Positions 35,358-44,110 are shown, counted from the stretch's first letter. The stretch is 53,457 nt of DNA from an uncultured Coriobacteriales bacterium (GCA_902464015.1 CABQHM010000018.1:1-53457), one strand, 5' to 3'. Notes: generated from the sequence alone by a model not told the origin. Made by a program: numbers and translations.

Positions 35358-35374
35358 TGCAACCATAGGTTGCA
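35358..35374. promoter_or_regulatory. LysR-type inverted repeat upstream of its own regulator gene
   Basis: TGCAACC-ATA-GGTTGCA, perfect over 17 bases, 34 bases upstream of the LysR start. It shares the GCAACC/GGTTGC arms with 34301-34315, supporting autoregulation. Confidence 0.8.
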
Positions 35375-35529
35375 TTGCCGAAGCAAAATATTGCCCTTGT
35401 TTCGCTTCTCACCGTAAGGCAGGTATCCGCATGGGTTGGCTCATGGCTATTTCTTTTGCGGCACCTGCGTTGTGAGCTTGCTCTCGTCGGCGGTGGGATT
35501 TTCCACCCATTCAGTATGACCCCGACTCG

Positions 35530-35556
35530 TCAGGGTGGCAGATTCTGCCACCCTGA
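35530..35556. repeat. 27 bp perfect palindrome
   Basis: Two perfect 13 bp arms (TCAGGGTGGCAGA and its complement) surround a single central T, about 205 bases upstream of the LysR start. It lacks a U-run. It could be an operator, or a structural site at the edge of the mobilizable region. The surrounding 35375-36059 contains no convincing gene. Confidence 0.6.
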
Positions 35557-35775
35557 ACCACCTCGTCTTTCACTGCGCAGCAGATGATGCAGGCGTGCGA
35601 CTGGCGTGCCTTCTCCCCTCCATCAGACTGTGGATATACGATGCGCGTTGCGTTGATTAGGGGTCGAGATGAGTCGCCTTCGCCCCGCCCTGGCTCGTCG
35701 TAGACCTGTGAAACAGGCTCGGTGAGTGCCAAAACCATGCTGATGGGTATTCAAATCGGGAGAACAGCAAGACTT

Positions 35776-35821
35776 CCTTTTTGTATTACAAACACCTCTC
35801 GGTGCCTGTAATACAAAAAGG
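35776..35821. repeat. Large inverted repeat upstream of mobC (oriT or terminator candidate)
   Basis: Perfect 15 bp arms (CCTTTTTGTATTACA / TGTAATACAAAAAGG) enclose a 16-base loop that itself holds a CACC-TCTC-GGTG hairpin. The AT-rich arms stand out from the GC-rich surroundings. It lies 239 bases upstream of mobC. Bidirectional terminator, origin of transfer and attachment structure are all possible. Confidence 0.6.
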
Positions 35822-36059
35822 CACCTCGGATTCTCTCGGTGTCTTGTCGCCGCCGTGCGGCGGGTTGCACACGTTCGCGCGGGTGCGCTATCGTGTGCCT
35901 CAAAGGGCTGTCGGGACGGCCGGAGGCCGACCCGTGCGGGGGAGTCCCCGCATCCCCTTCAGGCCCGTGCTGTCGCTCCAATCGGCAACACGGGAGAAGC
36001 GAGAAGAGAGACCGAGAAGGCGCTGCGGGCGGTCCGTAGCGTAGGATGGCGGTGGCCCC

Positions 36060-36515
36060 ATGGGGCAGAAAGACTGTTTGGTTATCGCTCGGGTTACCCC
36101 CGAGGAACGGGCCGCGGTGGATGCGGCATGCGCAAGGCTGGGATGTTCGGTGAGCGAGTACGTGAGGTGCGCCCTGGCTGCCTACACGCTTGTCTACGTC
36201 GTTTCCGATGAACCACCGGAGCTGGTAGCGCTCGACGCAACGGCGCTTGGGGCCCTGTATGCGGACGTGCGGCACCAAGGCGTCAACATTAACCAAATCG
36301 CCCACACCCTCAACGCCGTGGCGGCAATTGCGGACGGCTCTGTTCCGCTTGGCCCCGATGCGGCGAGGAGGGCGGAGGAGTTTCTGAGCGAAGCGACCGA
36401 GATGTTGCCGGGAATTGCCGAGGGGGTCGCTCGGACCCAGCTTCAGGCCGAGAAGCTCGCGCGCCGGCGGGCCGTGGGGATTCCCTCGCGCAGGGATACC
36501 AAATCATGCCCGTGA
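36060..36515 (+). CDS. mobC: MobC-like mobilization accessory protein
   Basis: 151 residues with a ribbon-helix-helix-like start (VIARVTPEERAAVDAACARLGCSVSEYVRCAL). The MobC signature follows (RHQGVNINQIAHTLNA) and the end is basic. It should bind near the origin of transfer and help the relaxase nick. The ATG at 36060 has a weak AGGA upstream. The last codons overlap the relaxase start by 10 bases, indicating translational coupling. Expression of mob genes here would allow transfer of a neighbouring element if conjugation machinery is supplied elsewhere (inference). Confidence 0.85.
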   Translation: MGQKDCLVIARVTPEERAAVDAACARLGCSVSEYVRCALAAYTLVYVVSDEPPELVALDATALGALYADVRHQGVNINQIAHTLNAVAAIADGSVPLGPDAARRAEEFLSEATEMLPGIAEGVARTQLQAEKLARRRAVGIPSRRDTKSCP

Positions 36516-37849
36516 TGAAGTCGGTGGCGTGCCACACCGCCTCGTGTCGGCGTTCGGTTCTCTACGCGGCGGGCCCAGACAACCCGAAAGTCGTCGCGCG
36601 CGACTATCTGCACTGCTGCGAGAAAGACGCTTCAGGTCGCGATGCCTGGGCGCAGCTCGACGCTACCCGCGAGATGCATGGGGTAAACAAGCCGCGCATG
36701 CGCGTGCGCAAGGACGCCGACGGAAAGCCAATTCTTGACGAGAACGGCAACCCGGTGCGCTATGACAGTACGGTCTATTACGAGCACTTCATTTTGTCGC
36801 CCGATCCGCGTGACCGATCGACCCTGGAGCAGGTGCGTGCCGTCGTGACCGAGTGGGTGGCCGGCGAGTTTCCGAGCTTCGAGGTCGTCATAGGCTATCA
36901 CCGCGACACGGGGATACCCCACGCGCACATGATTGTCAACGGGGTGAGCGTGGATGGACAGACGCGCATTCACGACATCACGAGGGAGTCTGGGTGGGCC
37001 AGGGGCGCTTGGCGTAGGATGCAGGAGATTGCCCGCGCCCATGGGCTTTCGGGCTTCACCGATGCGGTCGGCGCGCGGCCAAAAGAGGGGCGCATAGCCA
37101 AGGACCCTGGCGGTTTTGTCGATGACCGCGCGGAGAGGGCGATGGCCAAGAGGGGTGCCTATTCCTGGCTTGCCGACCTCAGGGTTCGTGCCGACTGTGC
37201 GGCCAGGATTTCAGCCGACATCGAGACGTTCAAAGCCGCCTTGAAAGCTCTTGGCGTCGATGTTGTTTCGGCGTCGCGAGGGGACTGGAAATACGTCATG
37301 GCGGATACCCCTACTCATCAGGCGACGGGGCATAGGCTCGGCGAGCAGTGGACGGAATTCGGCGTCGGCAGGCGCTTGGCCCGCGAGCGCGCTGCGGGTT
37401 CGTGGAAGCCGCAGGGCGAAGCAAGGGAAAACCTGCTGGCGGCCCTGTCGTCCCTTGTCGCCGGGGGCGCGCAGGAGGTTCGCGTGGTTGGGCGAATCGG
37501 TCGGGCCGACAATCCCGCCGAGCGCCTGGAGAGGCTGCGCGAGATTGCGGCGGCGCTTGCGTGGGCGCAGTCGGTGGGGGTGGGCTCTCTTGCCGAGTTC
37601 GATGCAGCGGCGTCGGTTGGGGGACCGCGGGCCGAGGCCATGGCCTCGGTGTTGAGGGAGCTTGAATGTTTGCCCGGCGAGTCCCCCGGGAGGCATCCTG
37701 CGAAACCTCAGCGCAGCGGCTGGCGAGGCAACTCTTTACGTGAGTGTCACGATTATGACGCCGACTCGGGGAGAATCGAAGACGCGGCCTTATGGGACGA
37801 GGTTGACGAGGGCGAAGAGCTTGGCAATGGGCAGGGGAGGGCGATGTGA
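36506..37849 (+). CDS. Relaxase (MobA/VirD2-like mobilization nuclease)
   Basis: 447 residues with the relaxase/mobilization nuclease domain in the N-terminal 170 residues. YYEHFILSPDPRD carries one His, and GYHRDTGIPHAHMIVNG carries the His cluster that binds the metal in MOBP-type enzymes. A Tyr near the N-terminus (VLYAAG) may be the nicking residue. The C-terminal part is rich in Ala, Arg and Glu. AGGGA at about 9 bases supports the ATG at 36506; an ATG at 36515 is possible. It overlaps mobC and is followed at one base by the next gene. No type IV secretion genes occur in the window. Confidence 0.87.
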   Translation: MPVMKSVACHTASCRRSVLYAAGPDNPKVVARDYLHCCEKDASGRDAWAQLDATREMHGVNKPRMRVRKDADGKPILDENGNPVRYDSTVYYEHFILSPDPRDRSTLEQVRAVVTEWVAGEFPSFEVVIGYHRDTGIPHAHMIVNGVSVDGQTRIHDITRESGWARGAWRRMQEIARAHGLSGFTDAVGARPKEGRIAKDPGGFVDDRAERAMAKRGAYSWLADLRVRADCAARISADIETFKAALKALGVDVVSASRGDWKYVMADTPTHQATGHRLGEQWTEFGVGRRLARERAAGSWKPQGEARENLLAALSSLVAGGAQEVRVVGRIGRADNPAERLERLREIAAALAWAQSVGVGSLAEFDAAASVGGPRAEAMASVLRELECLPGESPGRHPAKPQRSGWRGNSLRECHDYDADSGRIEDAALWDEVDEGEELGNGQGRAM

Positions 37850-37850
37850 G

Positions 37851-38819
37851 ATGAAGCTGCAGGTCACGTTTGACGACGGGAGGCCGGACTTCACGTTCGA
37901 CACGACGCTCGCAGCCTCCAAGGAGCCCTTTGCCTGGGACGGTCGCCTGCGGTCCGAGGCCATGCGGCCCCTTGAGGGCTACCCGGTCGGCATGCCCGCA
38001 AACATCGGTTCGAAGGCCATTCTGCGCCTCGACCGCGTCGAAGATGAGGGGTTGCGCCTCGACGTCACATGGTTCGATTGCCTCGTGAGCGAGGGAACGG
38101 CCAAACGGCCACACTTCGAAGCGGGTGTCGAGATGTTCGCGGCTGCCGAGGAGGCCGGTCGCGCGGTGCAGCTTGTCGAGGCGAAAGATGCGTCGCATGT
38201 CGTCGAGGTGGACGTCGACGGGAGAATCTGCCTGCAGCGCAGGTTCGGGATGCTGTGCAGGATCGACCGCACCCGGGCGGCCTCAAGAAGATACGCCGTA
38301 TACGAGACGGTGGCGTGGAGGGAGCTGTATGCCGCGGCAAGGGGAAGGGGCGAGGCCGCAGAACCAAGTGTCCTGCGCGACCCCGATGCGTTGGCGTTTG
38401 GGGGTGCGGCGGCCCTCCATGAGCTCGTCCGGAAGGCGCACCCCGACTGGCTCGACAAGGCCGCCTCTGCGGCCATGGGACGGCCTGTCTGGGACGAGGA
38501 GAGCATCTGCGCCGAGCACGGTTACCCGCAGGGTGCCTGGTGGAGGTGCGCGCTGCTGGACCGCTTCGAGGGGGGCTTCTACGCGGGGCTCGATGCCGAG
38601 CTCGCAGACTTGCTCACTGTCTGGCCGGCCGTCGAGTGGTTCCGTAACATGGCGGGGGAGGAGGCCTCCGTGCAAGACGCATGTGACTGGTTTGGCATGG
38701 GCTCCAGGACGGCCTTCTCGGCGTTGAAGCGCGCCTGGCCGGGCCTGTCCGACAGCGACCTCAACGTTACGTGGGAGTCCGCATGGGCGGCGGCTGCGGT
38801 GAGGTCGGCGGTGGGGTGA
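37851..38819 (+). CDS. Unknown protein, third gene of the mob operon
   Basis: 322 residues, start ATG at 37851 one base after the relaxase stop, with GGGGAGGG upstream. An in-frame extension to 37662 overlaps the relaxase and is rejected. I recognise no family. The N-terminal half looks beta-rich (LQVTFDDGRPDFTFDTTL...), the middle basic, and the C-terminus has a helix-turn-helix-like part (SVQDACDWFGMGSRTAFSALKRAWPGL). No membrane segment is seen. By position it may be an accessory to transfer. Confidence 0.65.
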   Translation: MKLQVTFDDGRPDFTFDTTLAASKEPFAWDGRLRSEAMRPLEGYPVGMPANIGSKAILRLDRVEDEGLRLDVTWFDCLVSEGTAKRPHFEAGVEMFAAAEEAGRAVQLVEAKDASHVVEVDVDGRICLQRRFGMLCRIDRTRAASRRYAVYETVAWRELYAAARGRGEAAEPSVLRDPDALAFGGAAALHELVRKAHPDWLDKAASAAMGRPVWDEESICAEHGYPQGAWWRCALLDRFEGGFYAGLDAELADLLTVWPAVEWFRNMAGEEASVQDACDWFGMGSRTAFSALKRAWPGLSDSDLNVTWESAWAAAAVRSAVG

Positions 38820-38913
38820 GGCTGGCTTTGGGTGCGGGGCAGGGCCGGCAGGACGTCAGGAGGCGTGTCGCATGTGCCTTTTCCAAGCGATTCAACAGGT
38901 GCTTTGAAAAACA

Positions 38914-38951
38914 CCCGCCCTCGCACGACGCTGGTGCAGTGCGAGGGCGGG
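38914..38951 (-). terminator. Terminator of the 43946-38981 operon
   Basis: Perfect 12 bp arms (CCCGCCCTCGCA / TGCGAGGGCGGG, 14-base loop) are followed on the minus strand by TGTTTTTC. It may also stop the convergent mob operon. Confidence 0.85.
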
Positions 38952-38980
38952 CTGCTGATCGATGGTGGCGTGCGGCGCGC

Positions 38981-41113
38981 TCAGAGGCTTCGGGCGGGCG
39001 TCGGGGTGTCGGCTGTGGCCTCGACGCCGGGAGGTGCTTGCTGGAACGGGGTTTCGTCGAAACAGTTGGCCCACACTCCCGGCTCCTCCATCGCATTCCA
39101 CGCCCTTATCATCTCCCTCCCATCGTGCTCCTCTGCGGCGCGCGTGAATCGCTCGTTTATTGCATGCGACGCCACGCGGGCTTCGACCTCGACGCGCCCG
39201 TCGTGATGGGCCCCGCTCATGTGCAGCGAGCCGTCTGGGGTCTCCCAGATGCGCTCCATGTCGCAGTCGCGGAAGATGCCGTTCATGCCCGTGTCCGAGA
39301 CGAGGTCCGCAAACGAGGAGTAGGGTCCCGAGAAACCCCGCGATGTTCCGTTCCGTCGGCCGGCAGAGCCTCTCACCCACAGGTCGGCATCCGGGAAGGC
39401 CTGCCCGAGGTATCGGTCAATCTCACCCGTCAACATCTGGAGGTCTTCCCGCATGGCCTCCGAAAGCTCATCTGCCTCGTCCTCGTCGTAGAGGTCGCAG
39501 TAGTAGCCCGCGTCGTAGTAGGTGCGCTCCTGCACGTCGCCCTCTGGGTTTTCCCTTGAATTGCCCTTCCTTGATATGCGGGCTTCCTCCGGCGCCGCCT
39601 GATCAGGTTCGAGCCGAGTGGACGGACGAAACGTCGTTGGCAACGGTCGGCCCGACGGCGCGAGCGCCTCATCGACCATTGCCGCGGCCTCGTTGGCCCA
39701 TTGGCAGGTCGGCTGTTCCGACTGGGCCCATCCGACGATTTCTCGCAGGGCCTCAAGACCATCATTGCGCGCGGCATCGAAGGCGTCGAAGGGTATTTCG
39801 AAGAATTCGGTCCGTGATGGCGCTGCCTCGTCCGGACAGAGCGTCACCGAGGGGTCGTTGAACGCCTCATGGGCGCTCGCATAGCCCCAGAATTGCCCGC
39901 CTATTCCCATGGGCTCGATTGCGCCATCCGGCAAGGGGCTCCAGGCATCGAGGTCGAAGCTCTCGCCGGTGGGCGATTCCTCATCTTCCACCGACTCGCA
40001 CGAAACGAGCCAGCGTCCGAAGCCGGGACATACCGCCACCCACGCCGTCTGTGCGTCCCGATTCTGAACCGCTTCCGCCGAATGGCCCAAGGTGCCCGAA
40101 GCGCTGCGGGGCGGCACGGCAAGGGCGGCTTGGGCCAGCTCAGCGTCCCGCAGCGCCACGGCGCGGCAGGCGTACCTGAGCATGCTGCGGGTGGAGCCGA
40201 GCTTGTCGAGTGCCTCATCAAGGCCGCGCGACCTGGCGGAGCCCGCGTCTGTCGCGAGTCGCACGGCGTCACCGTCGGTGAGGTCGTCCACGGCGTCAGA
40301 CCAGGCCGCGAGCAGGTTGTCGAGGCTGTGGCCGGTCGCCGCCTGCACGCCGCGGCTTATCTGGTCGTCGGTGAGCTCGTCCTCGAGACCCAGGAACGCC
40401 GGAACCGATTGGGCGTCGAGCGTGAAAGGGACATACGACCCCTGGGACTCAAGAATCCTTAGGCCTCCGGGTGGCGTGGGGGCCTCGGGGGAGGAGAGCG
40501 TCCATTCTACGAAATCAGCTGCACTGCGGTGCGAGTCGCCCCACATCGTCAGGCAGTTTTCGAGCCATTCTCTGTGCGCGTTGTTCACAGACCCCTTCCT
40601 TCTTTCGGCTGGTGTCCTCTCGCTTGCGGCGATGAGCAGCCCTGCCATCGCCTGGCCGGTGGCCATCTGCGATGTGTAGAGCGCCTGGGCCAATGTCCCG
40701 GTCCCCTCCGGGGCGCTCCAAGAGGGCGCGGCTTCCAACCAGCCCGTCGCGGGCAGGTCGGATCGGCCCTGCGCCAAGGCTGCGCCCAGACCGTCGGGCA
40801 GCAGCTCGGCTTCCTGGTCGGTGTAATAGGGAACGAGTTCGACCCATGGCTTGCCCGTGTCGTGCGCGCGCTGGGCCAGGAAGTCGGGGTCGAGGTCGCG
40901 GTAGACCACGATGTCGCAACCTCCCTCGAACCTTGCTCGGCACTCCAGGAGGAGATTTGCGCGGGGGTTCCACAGCTGACCCCACTGGGGGAGCTCCGAC
41001 GGAGCCGGGATGTCTCCCGCGAGCCCGGGCGCGCAGGCTCGGTAGGCCATCCTCTCGTCCAGGAGCTTGCAGAGCTCGGGGCTCATCCAATCGATGCCGT
41101 TCTTTCCGTCCAT
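38981..41113 (-). CDS. Large unknown protein, paralogue A
   Basis: 710 residues, no known family recognised. The N-terminal ~95 residues (LCKLLDERMAYRACAPGLAGDIP, LWNPRANLLLEC, GGCDIVVYRDLDPDFLAQRAH) closely match the start of the neighbouring 41167-42668 product. A helical module follows at about residue 235 (LTDDQISRGVQAATGHSLDN, LLAAWSDAVDDL, GLDEALDKLGSTRS), also shared with the neighbour. The remainder, acidic and with an Asp/Glu-rich stretch near residue 550, is unique. No signal peptide or membrane helix is visible. It is last in a three-gene operon, 53 bases after the paralogue. Confidence 0.6.
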   Translation of the reverse strand: MDGKNGIDWMSPELCKLLDERMAYRACAPGLAGDIPAPSELPQWGQLWNPRANLLLECRARFEGGCDIVVYRDLDPDFLAQRAHDTGKPWVELVPYYTDQEAELLPDGLGAALAQGRSDLPATGWLEAAPSWSAPEGTGTLAQALYTSQMATGQAMAGLLIAASERTPAERRKGSVNNAHREWLENCLTMWGDSHRSAADFVEWTLSSPEAPTPPGGLRILESQGSYVPFTLDAQSVPAFLGLEDELTDDQISRGVQAATGHSLDNLLAAWSDAVDDLTDGDAVRLATDAGSARSRGLDEALDKLGSTRSMLRYACRAVALRDAELAQAALAVPPRSASGTLGHSAEAVQNRDAQTAWVAVCPGFGRWLVSCESVEDEESPTGESFDLDAWSPLPDGAIEPMGIGGQFWGYASAHEAFNDPSVTLCPDEAAPSRTEFFEIPFDAFDAARNDGLEALREIVGWAQSEQPTCQWANEAAAMVDEALAPSGRPLPTTFRPSTRLEPDQAAPEEARISRKGNSRENPEGDVQERTYYDAGYYCDLYDEDEADELSEAMREDLQMLTGEIDRYLGQAFPDADLWVRGSAGRRNGTSRGFSGPYSSFADLVSDTGMNGIFRDCDMERIWETPDGSLHMSGAHHDGRVEVEARVASHAINERFTRAAEEHDGREMIRAWNAMEEPGVWANCFDETPFQQAPPGVEATADTPTPARSL

Positions 41114-41166
41114 GGTTGTCGTCCTTTCTGGGCTCAGTCTCGATGCGGCTGCGCTCTCGCGAGTCC

Positions 41167-42668
41167 CTACAGCGACCGTCTGGGGGCGTCGGACAGGTCT
41201 GTCTCTACGGGGATGCCGGAGCCGTCCGAGACGCCCATGCGATAAAAGGAGCCTGTCTCCGCGGCGATTCGGTCTATGACGGAGCAGAGAAGCTCACAGC
41301 CGCGGCCGATGACGACGCCGTCCATGTTTTCGGAGACTTCGCTGACGACCTCGTCAACCTCTTCTTCAGTCGGCCATCGGCCTGCGCTCTCGAAAAACCC
41401 CTGCATAACGTCTTGGCGCGTCCATGTTGCGCAGCAGACGAGGTCTGGGTCGTGTCTGTCGACGTAGCGCGCCCCCCGGAGCGCGGCGAGGGCGTCCAGG
41501 AGGTCTTCTCGGCATGTCCCGGGCGCCCATTCGCCGTTGACGGGTTGTAGCCGTGGACGACGAGGAAGGGGAGTGGGTCGTTCGGGTAAGGCGACTTGAG
41601 CAGGGCGTCGCCCCCGCATGACTCAAGCAAGACAAAGGGCTCATCGACAAGGGACTCTATGGGCCGGCCGAACAGCGGGGCGAGGTTGAGCTCGCCCTTG
41701 AGCTCGACCGGAAGACATCCGACCCTGTCGAGCGCGGCCGTGAGCCCGTCGATGCCTCGTCCGTTCTCGCCGTGGCTCTCCTCGGCCCACGCGCGCAATA
41801 GCTTCTCTGGCGCCTTGCCGGTGGCTCTCTTCACGGCGCGGGCGATTTCATCCTCGGTCAGGCCGTGGAATCCCATGGTCGCAGCGACGTCGGAAAGGCG
41901 GGGGCTGAATCTCATGCTGTCCCGCAGCGCGATGGTGTGGCATGCTCGCCCGAGCTCGCTACGGGTGGTGCCGAGCCCGTCGAGCGCGTTGTCGAGGCCT
42001 CGTAACCTGACGGAGGCTTCGTCGCTGGGAGTTCGGCCGACGTTCGCTTCGTTGAGCTTGTCCATGGCGTCGGACCAGGCTCCCAGCAGTGCGATGAGGC
42101 CTCTTCCGGTCGCGCTCTCCACCGCCCTGCCCATCTGGTCGCCACTGAGGCTCTTAAGGTCTTCCCCGCCGTCGAGGAGCGTCACAAGCTCGTCCATGGC
42201 TTGGCCGTCGGTTCCCTGGGCCATGCCGAGCGCCAGCGCCAGCCCTGTGGTTCCTTTTGGGGCATTGCTGTCATCAAGCAACGGGTAGGCCCGCACCCAA
42301 CCCGTTGCGGGCAGGTCGACCGAGCCTCGCCTTATGGCAGAATCCAGGCCAAACGGCACACGTTCGGTCCAGTGGCCCGGGCAGTCGAGCGCAAGCTCCG
42401 TCCATGGCTCGTTCATCTCATGGGCGCTGCGGGCAAGGTACTCGGGGTCGAGCTCTCGAACGACCACGACATCGCATCCTCCAACGTCGTTCTCCCAACA
42501 GTCCACGAGGATGTTTGAGCGGGGGTTCCAGAGATAGCCCCACTCGGGTGGTCTTGACGTGTCCGGGATGTCTCCCACAAGGCCCGGGCGGCACGTCCGA
42601 TAGGCCATGCGCTCGTCCAAAAGCCCGTAGAGTTTTGGGGTTATCCATCCGAGGCCTTCATCTTTCAT
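41167..42668 (-). pseudogene. Large unknown protein, paralogue B, frameshifted
   Basis: The 5' frame (42668 to about 41545) encodes the shared N-terminal domain (YGLLDERMAYRTCRPGLVGDIP, GGCDVVVVRELDPEYLARSAH). Two copies of the helical module follow: LSGDQMGRAVESATGRGL with GLDNALDGLGTTRS, and LTEDEIARAVKRATGKAP with GLTAALDRVG. After HGYNP the frame is lost. The -1/+2 frame continues sensibly as VNGEWAPGTCREDLLDALAAL, then VCCATWTRQDVMQGFFESAG and ENMDGVVIGRGCELL, to a stop at 41167. One missing base near 41541-41546 explains it. This could be true decay, programmed frameshifting or a sequencing error. The gene starts 6 bases after the ComEC-like gene. Confidence 0.65.
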
Positions 42669-42674
42669 GGTTGC

Positions 42675-43946
42675 CTATCCCTCCTGGGCATTTTGCCCTG
42701 ACGCAGCTACTGTTCCGGTTGCAGAGACCGTGACGCGCGCCTGTCCATGCGAGGTGTCAAGGATTTCGGACATGCCGAGGGCGGAGAGGACGTCTTCGCC
42801 GGCGTCGGAGCCCACGATTGAGACCCGAGGCCACATGATGCGGGCGGAATCTCGGCCTACAGAGCCGGGTTGGCCGGAGCCGGGCACGTCCAGGACGTCC
42901 ACGCGGCCCTCAATGGAAGGCGTCGACCCCTCCTCTCCGCAGAGAAGGACCACGCGGCCGCCAAACGTGGCCATCACCTCGACGCGGTCAGGGCCTGCGG
43001 GCAGCGCCTCGACAACGGCGCCGCCCGCCTCGGCGATGACGCCCGAGGCATCTATGACCCTGGCTCCCGTGCGGGAGGCTTCCTCGAGCGCCTCATTCCA
43101 GCTGGTGCTGGATTGACCGGCGGGCACGGCGAGCCTGGAGGTGCGGACGTGGGAGATGACGTCCGGTGCGCTGCCCGTTTCCTGGGCCTGGGGTCCCGTG
43201 AGCACGATGGTGTCGATGGCTTCGACCCCGAGGGCCGACAAGGCGGCCATGGTCGTTTCGCCGTTCTGGCCGGAACCGACGAGGATGCGCGTGGAGTCGG
43301 GCAGGGTGAGCAGCGCGCAGGACCCGGTGCCCGCGTCGATGAAGTCGATGGTGAGTGTCCCCGTCGGTTCTGCCACGGCGATGCCCACCGGTTGCTTGGA
43401 TTCGGCGGCGGCTTGCGAGGGCGCCGCGTGCGGGGTGACTTGCGCTGACGTGTGTGTCGTGTGGGTAGCTTGTTGTGCCTGCGGCTCTGCAGCCGTCGTT
43501 TGTTCGCTTGCCGGTGCCGGGTGGTCCTGACTGCCTTGCGCCTGGTTGTCGTCCGGTTGCTCGTTTACGGCAGTGACCGGGGGCTGTTCCTCTGTGGCTA
43601 CCCCATCGCCTTGGCTGTCGCCCTGCCATTCGGGCAGCGTCGGGGCAACCGGGTCCACGTCTAAGGGGGCCGTCGTGTAGCTGACGCGCCCTCCGTCGCT
43701 TACGGTCTGCGCCTCCTCCAGCTGCTGGGGCGGCGAGGTTGGCTCGGGTTCTACGTAGTGCACCCTCGGTGCGAAGGCATATGTGAAGCCCGCAACCGAC
43801 AGTAGGGCGCATGCCCCGCACCCCGCGATGGCAAGGGCGCGGCGCCTCCCTATGAGGCCTTTTGCGTGGCAGCGCCACGCCAACATGCCTGCGCCGGCGA
43901 TGAGGAGTACGCCTCCGGCCGCCGCGGCCATTCTCAACATGTCCAT
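42675..43946 (-). CDS. Membrane-anchored protein with degenerate ComEC-like metallo-beta-lactamase fold
   Basis: About 423 residues. Two hydrophobic helices lie near the N-terminus, followed by a Pro/Gln/Thr-rich linker (about 65-190). A C-terminal domain begins LTIDFIDAGTGSCALLTLPDSTRILVG and resembles the soluble metallo-beta-lactamase domain of ComEC-like proteins. The expected HxHxDH metal motif after TIVLT is replaced by GPQAQETG, so catalysis by that motif is unlikely. The linker suggests an extracellular domain on a stalk. GGGGGTGG precedes the ATG at 43946. It is first in the operon with the two paralogous unknown genes. Confidence 0.7.
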   Translation of the reverse strand: MDMLRMAAAAGGVLLIAGAGMLAWRCHAKGLIGRRRALAIAGCGACALLSVAGFTYAFAPRVHYVEPEPTSPPQQLEEAQTVSDGGRVSYTTAPLDVDPVAPTLPEWQGDSQGDGVATEEQPPVTAVNEQPDDNQAQGSQDHPAPASEQTTAAEPQAQQATHTTHTSAQVTPHAAPSQAAAESKQPVGIAVAEPTGTLTIDFIDAGTGSCALLTLPDSTRILVGSGQNGETTMAALSALGVEAIDTIVLTGPQAQETGSAPDVISHVRTSRLAVPAGQSSTSWNEALEEASRTGARVIDASGVIAEAGGAVVEALPAGPDRVEVMATFGGRVVLLCGEEGSTPSIEGRVDVLDVPGSGQPGSVGRDSARIMWPRVSIVGSDAGEDVLSALGMSEILDTSHGQARVTVSATGTVAASGQNAQEG

Positions 43947-44110
43947 CGTCCACCCCCGCCGCGGCATGCGCGGCAACGGCACCGCACATGCCGCGGTGCG
44001 CCCTACAGGTCAGGTGGGTGCTGGCGGTTGACCGCCCGCCCCCGTCGGTCTCTCGGGCATCTCTGGGCGATTGGAGCGCCGGGGGAGATGCCTGGTTCTG
44101 GCGCTTGCTC
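43947..44110. other. Intergenic region with hairpin (43979-43999)
   Basis: GCACCGC-N7-GCGGTGC lies between the sortase gene end and the ComEC-like gene start. It could end the sortase transcript, but no U-run is present. Confidence 0.4.

Noticed and set aside
36166..36178. GTGCGCCCT, resembling the nick region of IncQ-type origins of transfer
   Set aside because: It lies inside mobC where it encodes part of the conserved SEYVRCALA helix, so coding constraint explains it.
35751..36305. Minus-strand frame upstream of and overlapping mobC
   Set aside because: No recognisable protein and no ribosome binding site; it overlaps the strongly supported mobC gene.
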